NCBI GenBank assembly: GCA_035048495.1 | Contig: CM068545.1 | Coordinates: forward strand, 41,534,450-41,598,449 | Direction: 5' to 3' | Origin: Euptelea pleiosperma | Lineage: Eukaryota > Streptophyta > Magnoliopsida > Ranunculales > Eupteleaceae | DNA: 64,000 nucleotides | Part shown: one piece after another, positions 22,100 to 32,341 of the stretch | How positions within the stretch are numbered: the stretch's first letter is position 1 | Layout: each line of letters starts with the position of its first letter | The notes under the pieces: generated by a model | What the model saw: the letters and a program-made list of their open reading frames with translations, nothing else | Database searches by the model: none | What the model was told of the DNA's origin: nothing | Translations under genes and position numbers: made by a program

Positions 22100-22870
22100 C
22101 TGCTGGTTTGTTTACTTGAATTCTTATCAAGGCAAAAATCCAAGAAGTATAAGAATTCAAGACTCCCTGCTAGGACTCCATACTTGTCGGGATTCTTGTT
22201 GATTCTTCTCGCATGACAGAGAATATTTAGATCATCCCAGCCTTCATGTTTGTATACTTGAATTCTCGTCAAGGCAAAAAGCCAAGATGTGTAAGAATCC
22301 AAGGTTCTCGGATAGGCTGTAGGGTTGTAGGGAATGAAGTTAGGTTATCCCGGCCTGCTGGTTTGTATACTTGAATTCTTATCAAGGCAAAGGGCCAAGA
22401 TGTATAAGAATCCAAGACTCCCAGCTAGGACTTTGTACTTATCAGGATTCTCGTTAATTCTTGTCATATGGCAGAGAATATTTAGATCATTCCGGCCTTC
22501 CGATTTGTATACTTGAATTCTTGTCAAGGCAAAAAGCTAAGATGTGTAAGAATCCAAGGCTCCCGGCTAGGACTTCATAGTTGTCAGGATTCTCATTAAT
22601 TCTTGTCGCATGACATAGAATATTTAGATCATCTTGGCCTTCCGGTTTGTATACTTGGAATTCTTGTCAAGGCGAAAAGCCAAGATATGTAAGAATTCAA
22701 GGCTCCCGGTTAGGACTTCATAGTTGTCGGGATTCTCGCTAATTCTTGTCACATGACATAGAATATTTAGATCATCCCGGCCTTCCAGTTTGTATACTTG
22801 AATTCTTGTCAAGGCAAAAAGCCAAGATGTGTAAGAATTCAAGGCTCCCGGCTAGGACTTCAATAACGTA
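22100..22870. repeat. ~142-bp tandem subrepeats downstream of Tat A pol
   Basis: Units marked by TGTATACTTGAATTCTTGTC recur at about 22111, 22255, 22368, 22509, 22652 and 22795, a spacing of 141-144 with one short unit of 113. They lie between the pol end and the aORF. The similar 60-70 codon frames on both strands are repeat translations. Parts share the TTGTCGGGATTC core of the LTR subrepeats at 14793-15275. Confidence 0.92.
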
Positions 22871-22906
22871 GACAACGCCTCTTGCAAGAGAAATCTGGAT
22901 TTGTCT

Positions 22907-25900
22907 TTATTGATAGAAGATGCACATATTAAATGCATTCCAAGGCCTCTCAAACACATCTCCATCTTGGGTCTTCAAGTAATATGCTTTGTTCTGCCCG
23001 ATTTTGTCAACAAGGTAAGGTCCTTCCCAGTTGGCACCCAGTTTGCCACTCACAGGTTCTCTAGTATTCTCGAATACTTTTCTTAATACCAAATCTCCAA
23101 CTTTGAAGGTCCTGCATCTAACACGGCGATCGTATGATAGTTTGATTATTTGTTGATAGTTCGCCAATCTTACAATCGCTTGTTCTTGTCGTTCTTCAAG
23201 TAAATCATTATCCCGAGCCAGAATCTCCTCATTTTGTCTTGAATTGACAGCCTGAGTACGAGATATCGGGACAATAACTTCAGTTGGGATGACTGCCTCT
23301 GTTCCATAAGCTAGAGAAAATGGGGATTCTCTCGTAGTTCTTTTCGGGGTAGTTCGGTATGCCCACAATACTCCTGACAACTCTCTGCCCATCTTCCCTT
23401 CGCCTGATCCAGTCTTTTCTTCAAATTTTTGAGTATGACTCGATTAGCCCTCTCAGCAAGTCCATTGGTCTGGGGGTATCTCGGGGCAGATAATCACTTC
23501 TTTATATTCCAAGCCTGACATAGAGCTTTGATCTTGTTAGAATCAAACTGGGTTCCATTGTCCGTGGCAATTTCTTCTGGAATACCAAATCGACAAATGA
23601 TATTTTCCCACAAGAATCTCTTAACATGTGAAGACTGTACCTGTACCAATGGAACTACTTCGATCCACTTTGTAAAGTAATATGTGGCTACCAACAAGAA
23701 CCTGACGTTCCCATGAGCTGTTGGGAATGGTCCCATTATATCCAGTCCCCATTTTACAAATGGCCATGGACTGAATACAGGATGTAGCTCTTCAGCGGGG
23801 ACTTTGATCAGCAGAGAATATTTCTGGCATTTCTTACATTTCTTGACAAGCAATTTGGCATCTTTTTGCATATAAGGCCAAAAGTAACCTTGGCTGATGG
23901 CTTTATGCGCCAAGGTCCTCACCCCCGAGTGATTTCCACATTCTCCTACGTGTATCTCTTGGAGAACTTGCTGGGATTCACTGGGGGTAAGGCATTTTAG
24001 GAGAGGGCCTAATGTAGATTTTCTGTATAAATCTTGCCCCACCAGTGTATCTTCTCCCAAGCCTCTGAATTCTTTTAGCAGCACCTCTCCTAGGTGGGAG
24101 GTCTCCATTCTGTAAGAATATCCGAAAGTCATCCATCTAACTCACCTTAGGATTGCTCTCAATCGGAGCTAAGTACATCTCAACTGGCATATGGATACTC
24201 GAGAATTCTTGATAATCCACAGGTATGGTCCTTAACTCAGTATCTCCCAACATAGTGGATAGATAAGCCAAGGCATCAGCATGTCAATTTTCCATTCGAG
24301 GTAACTGACAAACTTTTACATTGCTGAACCGTCCCGCCAACTGTTGGACGATATCCAGATAAGTCGTCATTCTCTCATCTCGGGCTAGATATGTCCCGGC
24401 ATATTGACTGACTACCAACTGGGAATCAGTATATACGGTAATATCCTTTATCCCAAGATCTAGTGCTGTCGAGTTTAACAGATTTCTCTAATCTAGTGTT
24501 CTTGGGTGTGACCAGGACAACTCCTATACCTGATCCGTTCTCGCTGGCTGATCCATCAGTGAACAGCCTCCATCCCGTCTTTGGATTCAACATTTCAGGC
24601 ATCTCGGGAAGTGGAAGGACTTCTCTGTCCTTGCCCCCAATGTCTGCCACATCTTGCACTAGGAAATCAGCTAAGAACCCGGCTAGGGCATGTTCCTTCT
24701 CAGATGTCCTTGGTGAGAATTGAATGTCGTACTGAGCCAAATAAATGGCCCATTTAGCCATCCTTCCTGATAAATCAATCTTGTCGAGTATAGATTTCAA
24801 AGGATGCTCTGTATAGACTGTAATGGTTCTTCTTTCGAAGTAAGGTTTGAGACGCCTAGAGGGGTAAATCAAAGCAAGAGTAGCTTTTTCGATTGTAGCA
24901 TATCTCATTTCTGCTTCAATGAGAGTTTTACTGGTAAAATATACTGGCAGCTCTTCTCGGTCGAGCTAACGGAAGAGAACGGCGCTGATAGATTCGTCAG
25001 TTGTGGCCAAATATAGATCCAGAGGTTCTCCTTGGTTAGGTTTAGAAAGGATGGGAGGTTGCAAGAGATAGTGTTTAAGTTTCTGAAAGGCTTCGTCACA
25101 TTCCTCTGTCCAGTCAAACCTTCCACTCTTTTTTAAAAACTCGAATAAAGGTCTGCATCTATCTGATGACCTTGCTATGAAGCGATTCAATGCTGCAATT
25201 CTCCCGGCTAGCTTCTAGACCTCCTTCCGGTTCTTTGGCGATGGCATTTCTGTTAGGGCCCTGATCTGCTCAGGATTAGCTTCGATGCCTCATCTCGTAA
25301 TGAGATAACCTAAGAACTTCCCCGAAGTTACTCCAAAGACGCATTTGGCAGGGTTGAGCTTCATTTGATACTCCCGTAAATAGTCGAATGCTTTTCTCAG
25401 ATCTCCTAAGTGAAGTTCCCGGGTTCTTGTTTTTACCACCATGTCGTCAATGTAGACCTCCATTGTCACACCAATCATATCATGGAACATTCTATTGACA
25501 AGACGCTGATATGTGGCTCCCGCATTCTTGAGGCCGAAAGGCATCACTTTGTAACAGAAGACACCTCTGTCTGTTGTGAAAGCCGTCATCTCCTGATCAG
25601 GCTCATATAATGAAATTTGGTTATAGCCCGAGTATCCAACCATGAAGGATAAGATTTCATATCCCGAGGTGGCGTCGACAAGCTGATCAATTCTTGGTAA
25701 AGGATATGGATCTTCAGGGCAAGCTTTGTTCAAATGGATGAAGTCGATACATACTCTTATCTTCCCATTCTTCTTTGGTACAGCCACAATGTTGGCCAAC
25801 CACTGAGCATTGTTGACTTCTCGGATGAACCCGGCCGTCAAGAGTTTATCAATTTTTCTTTGACAGCCTTCTGCTTCTCGAGAGCAATTCTCCAAGGCCA

Positions 25901-26765
25901 TTGTTTCACAGGTAAATATTTATTATCTACCTTTAAATGATGACAGGAGATGTCGGGAGGAATACCTGGCATGTCACCGAATGACCATGCGAAGACATCA
26001 ATGTACGATTTCAGAAAATTAGTATAGGATATTTTCTCTTCTATGGATAGACCAGCCCCGATAAAGGTATACTTTGGATCTTCCTCAGTCCCAAGGTTGA
26101 TTTGTTCAGTTTCCTCTATCATGGGAATGCTGCAGGCCCAAACTTAACCTCCTCATCTTCCCAGCTAGGCGCAGTCTACTCCAGACTTGCCGGAATGCGC
26201 TCTGATTGCTATTGCTCAGCAACCATAGACGAAGTTCCCTCTCCATGTGGGTCCTCACGACCGAGAACATTCTTTGGTCGGAGTGTAATTGCATAACACT
26301 TCTTTGAGACAACTTGGTCTCCTTTCAGTTCATTATCCCATGATCAGTAGGGAAACGGAACAACTGATGATAGGTGAATGGCATGCCTTTCACCTCATGT
26401 ATCCATCCTCTCTCCCAAAATGCCATTGTAGGGGGATGGAGTATCCAAAATAAGAAATTCTACCATAGACGTGATCGGTTCCGTCTTCACTGGTAGAACG
26501 ATCTTTCCAAGAGCATACTCCTTCTAGCCATTAAATCCGACTAGTGGAATATAAATATGGATAAGATCTGATGGGTTTAAACCCATCTTCTTGTAAGCTT
26601 CTGCAAATAACAGGGATCTATTAGCAAGCGCTTTACTTCATAATTGCCCACAGACAATGTGAGTACTAATGCGTCTGAGTGCGGATGATCCACCTCGACG
26701 AGATCTTTGTCGGAGAAGAAAATTGCTGCATCAGTGCTTTCCATCATCTCTACGGGGTCTGTCAA
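22907..26765 (-). pseudogene. pol: Tat A pol (protease, RT, dual RNase H, integrase), multiply broken
   Basis: In coding order: protease start (HPHSDALVLTLSVG, to about 26580, frame lost right after the active-site Asp), RT (26122-25290) with YIDDMVV, a first RNase H (25190 to about 24750), and a second, archaeal-type RNase H (WRLFTDGSASENGSG, about 24590-24550) typical of Tat. Then comes the integrase with its zinc module (about 24000), WGLDIMGPF and ATDNGTQF (24132-23494), and a C-terminal part with the motif WEGPYLV (23392-22907). Frames change at about 25840-25900, between 24426 and 24132, and near 23390. Stops lie at 25290, 24966 and 23494. Length and order are otherwise ordinary, so this is a decayed copy. 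Confidence 0.9.
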
Positions 26766-26906
26766 TCTAGGACCCGTTGAGAGATGTAGGATCTCATTTA
26801 GGTGTTCTACTTTCCTGATTTTGATCCTATCTTCTCTCTCTGTCTCTCCACGGGAGAGTTGTCATCCACCCCCGTGGATAACATCTATAACCAAACCATG
26901 TTCTTG

Positions 26907-27932
26907 CTATCTAACGTGGTTGTTGTCTTTCTTGGGGATCTCAGCTTCAGCTACTGCCCCGTTCGTGTGGGCAATAAACTGCTGCAAATAGCCCTGGTTA
27001 ATTAGATCCTCAATTTTATGCCTCAACGCCCAGCACTTATCTGTTATGTGCCCAGCTTCTTGGTGGAAGGCGCAGAACTTTGTCTTATCTCTATCCCCAT
27101 TCAAATCTAGCTTCATTGGTCGGGGATATTGGAGATATTTCTTGTTCTTAATCATATCAAAGATCTGACTGTGCGTTTTATTAAATGCATTGAATATCCT
27201 CTTCTCCCTGCGAGGATACTGATCTGTATTTCCCGACTTCTCTGATTTCTTCTCAGGAATCTCCACTGGTACCACCTCAATAACAACCTTTTGCTTTCCC
27301 TCAGAGGTTTTGTTGGGTCCTAGCGCCTTCTTCACTTCATTTACAGTTACGACCAATCCTTGGCCATGTTGGAGTGTGTCATCTTCGAGTTTAGAGTACT
27401 TTTCAACTCGAAGAAATAAGGCCTCCATACTCACCGGCCTATTCTTGGTTAAGGATGTATACAGTCCAGAACCTGTAGGCAATGCCTTTAGAAAGGCTGT
27501 GACGGCATGTTTATCGTCGCAATCTTCCATTGTAGTTATAAGAGTATGGAATCTTTTGGTGAAATCCCGTAGTGTCTCCTTGTGATCGTAGTGTATATTG
27601 AACAATACATCGACGTCGTTCTTATGCAATCTGTTGCATGACTAGCGAGTGATGAAAAGAGTGCTCAACTCGATAAAGTCAGAAATAGTCTGAGGAGCTA
27701 TCTGATTGAACCAAATGAGTGCATCATCACTCAGAGTAGAAGGTAACATTCTACAAAAGAGCTCGTCATGGAACTCCCACATCGTCATCGCTTTCCTAAA
27801 GCGAAGAACATGGTTCATAGGATCTGTGGTTCCCGTGAATATAGAGAATTTGGGATATGAGAAAGATTTGGGGGCACGATTTCCCTGTATCTCCACAGTA
27901 AAAGGAGAATCTCGGAGAGCTCTCGTCGCCAT
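26907..27932 (-). pseudogene. gag: Tat A gag with an in-frame stop
   Basis: The frame contains a Tat-type capsid region (PKFSIFTGTTDP, about 27850) and ends with a zinc-knuckle-like CAFHQEAGHITDKCWALRH (about 27090-27030). One TAG at 27642-27644 interrupts an otherwise continuous frame. The first in-frame ATG is at 27932. An upstream TTG at 27953 is the only earlier start-like codon and a stop lies just above it, so the true start may have mutated. Gag forms the virus-like particle that packages the element RNA. Confidence 0.85.
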
Positions 27933-27953
27933 TGCCGTAATCGTATCGGCCAA

Positions 27954-28369
27954 TGTTTCTTTCTTTCCATCATTTTAGCTACCAGATCAGCGATTTGCCT
28001 CCTGGTCTCGGGTTGAATATGATCCGAGCTTCATTGACAGGAAGACTCAGCTCTATGGTGATTTTCTGGTGGTAGACCCTAGGAATCTCCACGTCTGGTC
28101 CTAGGATTCCGCAGGATAGATTCCTCTGAACCTGACCTGTCCGACAGGTGATGACTCTTCTGATGATGACTATGTTCGACATTCTCAGATATATAGCCAC
28201 CTATATGTTGAGCTGTCATCTGCTGTTTCGGCTCTTCATTTTCTTCTCGCAACTGGGCAATCATTTTTTGCTGGGAGAATTTCTTTCTCTCCTACTCCTG
28301 AGGCTAGTATGTTTCGTATCCACCATTGCTTGAATCGAATCTCTCTTAGAATGAAAAACTTTTAGTCAT
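27954..28369 (-). other. Tat A leader between primer site and gag
   Basis: About 415 bases with no conserved frame link the primer binding site to gag. Nothing further is recognised. Confidence 0.6.
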
Positions 28370-28386
28370 TCCCACAGACGGTGCCA
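28370..28386 (-). promoter_or_regulatory. Primer binding site of Tat A
   Basis: On the - strand TGGCACCGTCTGTGGGA begins with the TGG expected from pairing to a tRNA 3' CCA. It matches the TGGCGCCGTCTGTGGGA form I know from Tat elements. I do not assign the tRNA. The LTR that should adjoin it on the right is absent. Confidence 0.75.
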
Positions 28387-28387
28387 A

Positions 28388-28790
28388 AAGACGAAGTGGC
28401 TCCCAGTCCCCCTGAAACTCTTGGTGTGATGGGCACGGATGTGGCTGAGATAGCTCACAACTACACTATTCCCAGCTACGTCAAATGTGCAACGCGGGCA
28501 TCTCCTAGGCGAAGATGTGACCTAGTCAGGGCAGATCAGAATTTGTTCTGCTCAGCTAGAGGCAGGGTTGACTTTCCCTTTGCCTTCTCTAATCCGTGAG
28601 CTCTTGATCTTCTATGATAGGGCTCCTAGCCAGCTGCATCAAAACTTCTATCATCTGTTGGATCAGGTTATGTTCTTCAATGACACCCACCAACCGAGGA
28701 TTGGAGTCGCAGAGATAGACACGGTCTACTACATAAAGAGTACGACAATCAGCGGCTTCAAACACTGGTTCTATAGCCTAGCTGTGATGT
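28388..28790 (+). pseudogene. aORF remnant of Tat B (N-terminal domain)
   Basis: The translation aligns along its length with the aORF of Tat A at 19366-19720. Shared parts include TIPSYV versus AIPSSV, then LTFPLPSLIRELLIFYDRAPSQLH. One frameshift lies near 28520. It begins immediately beside the Tat A primer site, so the start and promoter are lost. It ends at an insertion at 28790. Confidence 0.75.
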
Positions 28791-30697
28791 AATAACCTGA
28801 ACTTTTATTCAGGGGTATTAGTATAAATTAACTATAAAATGGTAAAAAAAAATTAGCATCCTGAATTTTTTGAACCTTATTCTTTATCTACAACATGCTA
28901 TAATATCACGTAGAAATAAATTTGAGAACTTAGTCAGAACATTTATATCATGATACATAGAGAATTTCATTATAATGACACTAGAATCGATTTTCATAGA
29001 TGTGTAGGAACATTGTACTGGATAACCAACTTAATTGACTAAGATCATAATTTTAAATAAAAGATTATTTTAAAAATAATAATGTTTTTAAATGACGAAT
29101 GTCACCTATGCATTTTTAATCAACACATTGTCACCATTGGGGCATTTGAGATTCTTATCACATTTTAATATTTTTCAAAAAACAACTTTAAATTAAAAAT
29201 ATTTTAAATAATTTTTTATTATTTTTTATAAATTTAATGAGTAATCGTTGGTAAGTTTTGTTATTATTGCTTGCTTGCACGTTGATTGAGTTTATTTATT
29301 GAGATTCTTATCACATTTTAATATTTTTCAAAAAACAACTTTAAATTAAAAATAAAGTCTCTTTAAAGAATATTTTTAAAACAAAATAGAAAGTTTTAAA
29401 TATACTTGCTAAAATTATAAAGCTTATATTTGGAAGTTTTTCCCCATGAACTATTATAAATAGGACCTCCCGTCCTCATATCAATTCATCAATTCTCTTG
29501 AGCTCTTTCTTGCTCTCTAAACTCTCTAGAGTTCTTTAGTTCTTGGTGGTGGAGGTTCATGTTCTAAGTTCTAGAACTAGATAGGTACGGATATTCTCTT
29601 CTAGTTTGTGATTCATTTATTTTAAATTCTGGTTATATGATTTTATGAGTTTAGATCTTCGTGACTTGTACTTTTGATTATCTTACTAAATGATTATATT
29701 ATTCATCATCATAATGAGTCATTCTCATTTGGGTTGGGTATTAGACGGGAGTGCGCATAGGTTCTACAGCCCGAAGGTTTGACTTAGTCGGAAGTGCGCA
29801 TAGGATCTGCGGCCTGAAGGTTTGACTTAGTCGGGAGTGCGCATAGGCTCTGCGGCCCGAAGGATTTGATTTAGCTGGGAGTGCGCATAGGTTTTGTGGC
29901 CCAGATGAACCCTAAAGAATTAATAAGGGCTCGGTGCCTTGGGGTGAAAGACCCCAAACCCCTGTAGAAGAACTTACGGGTTGGACTTGTGAAAAAAAAG
30001 GGAATGTGTGAAATAAATTTTTTGGGTTCATTCAATCAGATCATCATCATCATCTTCATCATATTTTTATATATTTGATCATGTATCCCATGTGCTCTTA
30101 ATCTAAGCATGTGTTTAAATTAAATGAATTATAAATATGTAATTATCTTGTGGAATGTATCGGGCGAAAGCTCACGGTTTATACCGAACAAAATTTTAGA
30201 TTCATAAACGAAGATGAACTATTGACGGGGAAGACATCATGGACAAGACGGAGTTTGAGGATTAAGATTATTTTGTTTTATTTTTCTTAAGGTTTATGGA
30301 TGTTAAAAAATGATTTGTTCATGTTGGAATTGATAAATATTTTAATTTATATTTTGAGCACTATTAAATACATATATCGCTTGTTGGATTCCATTTTAAA
30401 TTGACCCTCGAATCATACAATTAAGTTTAAAAAATATCAACAGATTGAGTTTTGTCGGTCACTTTTATAAAACTGCAAATAATTATAAAACTACTAAAAG
30501 AACTATAAAACGTCATTTTTGGCCAAAGTGCATTTGTTAAAGTTGTCTCTTATGATTTTTAGAATAAAATCCTTGAAGAAAATAATTTTTCGACATACTT
30601 TGAATTTTGACCAAAAGTTGGCCGTTTTTCTTACAACCGCGAAAATTAATTTCAAAACTATCTTAAATGAGTGTTTTGACTTAAGTGCTTTCACAAG
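28791..30697. mobile_element. AT-rich insertion, possibly an unrelated LTR
   Basis: About 1.9 kb of AT-rich DNA is flanked by near-identical 10-bp repeats (GCTGTGATGT at 28781-28790, GCTATGATGT at 30698-30707). The left edge reads TGTAATAACCTGAAC from 28788, like many chromovirus LTR starts. A TATA box (TTATAAATAG, about 29454) is followed by CT-rich leader-like DNA. No coding region, terminal inverted repeat or clear 3' LTR end was found, so the class is uncertain. Confidence 0.4.
29741..29910 (+). repeat. 43-bp tandem repeat, four copies
   Basis: GAGTGCGCATAGG...GCCCGAAGGTTTGACTTAG recurs with GTGCGCATAG at 29751, 29794, 29837 and 29881. The last unit is diverged. It lies downstream of the TATA box in the 28791-30697 insertion. 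Confidence 0.95.
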
Positions 30698-30707
30698 GCT
30701 ATGATGT

Positions 30708-30880
30708 CGCCATAGTTGTGGTTGATGCTCAATCTCGAAGATGATCCTCCAGCGGAGTCATGAATCCTTCTATCCCTTTTTGTTTTATTTTTCTTGGTTT
30801 ATTTCTGTAGATGCCATATGGCGCCCCTTTTTTTTGTAATGGAAAGGAGATTTTTTGCTTAACTATTTTTGTTAGGCTAC
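30708..30880 (+). pseudogene. Tail of the Tat B aORF region
   Basis: The segment resembles the end of the Tat A aORF region (21780-21910): a short frame tail, a T-rich stretch, then GTAGATGCC and an A-rich run. The coiled-coil part is missing between this and 28790, so a deletion is inferred in addition to the insertion. Confidence 0.4.
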
Positions 30881-30894
30881 GAGTTTGGTACGAT

Positions 30895-31135
30895 ATCAAG
30901 CGGGCAAACGACCTGGCGGTGGTGGGGCCTTCTACTGAGCAGAAGGCTAAACTGCTCTGAAGTCGTCTGGTGAGCAGATGACACTACTGTTGTGGAGCCA
31001 TTTGGTTGGCAGACGGCACAACCGCTCTAGGGCCGTTTAGCGGGCAGACGTCACAAATGCTTTGGGGCCATCTGGCGGGCAGATGGCACAACTGATCTAT
31101 AGCCATCTAGCGGGCAGACGGCACAGTTGTTCCGA
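30895..31135. repeat. ~35-bp tandem repeats of Tat B
   Basis: About six units of the type GCCATCTGGCGGGCAGATGGCACAAC carry GGCAGACG-like cores at about 30973, 31008, 31042, 31077 and 31112. They occupy the same place, between aORF and pol, as the ~142-bp repeats of Tat A but share no sequence with them. Confidence 0.88.
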
Positions 31136-31162
31136 AATTGTCTGTTAGTCAGGCCCATGTTA

Positions 31163-31720
31163 GGTCATTTCTTGACTTGTTTGAGGTGTCTTTTCACACA
31201 GGTTGAGACTTTTGCTGAGCAATATTCCTTCCGTCGGGGACAGCGTACTAATCGGCAGTCGGATGCATCGGCCTTCTGAGAGGCTGACTGCAAGTCTGAT
31301 CTGTTCGATGTTCTGTGCATCGGGGTCATTATAACCCTCGATGTAAGGACACATCGGCCTTCTAAGAGGACTTACTTTTGACGGGATATCCTGTGGGCTG
31401 TTAGGAATCCCAGCCCATTAATGAGACTTTTCTAAGTGTAAGGTCATTTCTTAGCCCGTCGAAATGCCTTTTCCCACTAGTTGGAACTTTTGCTGAGCAA
31501 TATTCCTCCTACTAGGGTTAGCGTATTGATCGACAGTCGGACGCATCGACCTTCTAAGAGGCTGACTGCAAGTCTAATCTGTTCGATGGTTCGTGCATCA
31601 GGTTCATTATAACCCTCGATGTAGGGACACACCGCCCTTCTGAGAGGACTTACATTTGATGGGGTATCCTGCGGGCTGTCAGGAATCCCGGCCCATTGAT
31701 GAGACTTTTCTCAGTGGTGG
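31163..31720. repeat. 279-bp tandem duplication of Tat B
   Basis: GGTCATTTCTT starts at 31163 and again at 31442. The two units are alike throughout, with scattered changes, including GAGGCTGACTGCAAGTCT and CATTATAACCCTCGATGTA. It is non-coding DNA downstream of pol. Confidence 0.92.
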
Positions 31721-31762
31721 TTTGATAGTTGAATTGCTTTTGAGACAGAACAAGATCATATT

Positions 31763-32341
31763 TCATTGATAAAATATGCATAAATTGAAGGCATTCCAAG
31801 GCCTTTCTAGTACATCTCCTTCACTGGTCTTTAAGAAATACGCTCCTTGCTGTCCGATGCGATCCACGATGTAGGGGCCTTCCCAATTTGCTCCCAATTT
31901 TCCACTACCAGCTTCCTTTGTGTTATCGAACACCTTTCTAAGCACAAGGTCTCCAGGCTTGAAAGTTCATCTTTTGACTTGCCTGTCGAAGGACCTCTTG
32001 ATCCTTTATTTGTAGTTCGCGAGTTTAAACACAACTTGCTCCCGTTGTTCCTCCAACAGATTCTTATTGCCGGATAAAATCTTGTCGTTATTGCCCGACT
32101 CCACTGCCTTATATCTAGATGTTGGAATCAATGTCTTGGTGGGGATTACTGCCTCAGCGCAGTATGCTAAGGAGAAAGGTGACTCCCCAGTAGTCCATCG
32201 GAGTATAGTTCTATAAGCCTAAAGGACCCCGGAAAGCTCTTCTGCCCATCTTCCTTTGGCCTGCTCCAGCCTCTTCTTCAAGTTGTTCAGGATAGCCCTG
32301 TTTGCTGCCTCGGCGAATCCATTACTCTGGGGGGATCTTGG
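31763..32341 (-). pseudogene. pol: Tat B integrase, C-terminal half
   Basis: The last part reads KLGANWEGPYIVDRIG (the GPY/F-like integrase C-terminus) and ends FNLCIFYQ, matching the Tat A pol end. Frameshifts separate it from the part near 32300 that encodes [13 protein letters not shown]. It is cut at 32341 by a solo LTR. With one copy of the CTTGG repeat removed, the reading frame joins the half at 50684 exactly. Confidence 0.87.

Larger units (their letters stand above)
14212..28387 (-). mobile_element. Tat-lineage Ty3/gypsy retrotransposon A, decayed
   Basis: Reading on the - strand: primer binding site (28386-28370), gag, pol with two RNase H modules (the Tat hallmark), a subrepeat zone, an extra ORF on the opposite strand, polypurine tract and 3' LTR. 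Gag and pol carry stops and frameshifts. The 3' LTR is split by a solo Athila LTR. The 5' LTR is missing: the sequence right of the primer site is the aORF of another Tat element. The left edge (TG at 14212) is inferred from LTR-like sequence, not from a matched 5' LTR. Confidence 0.85.

Noticed and set aside
28791..30697. Host gene promoter at 29454 (TATA box and leader-like sequence)
   Set aside because: No downstream coding frame was found and the tandem 43-bp repeats suggest a repeat element.
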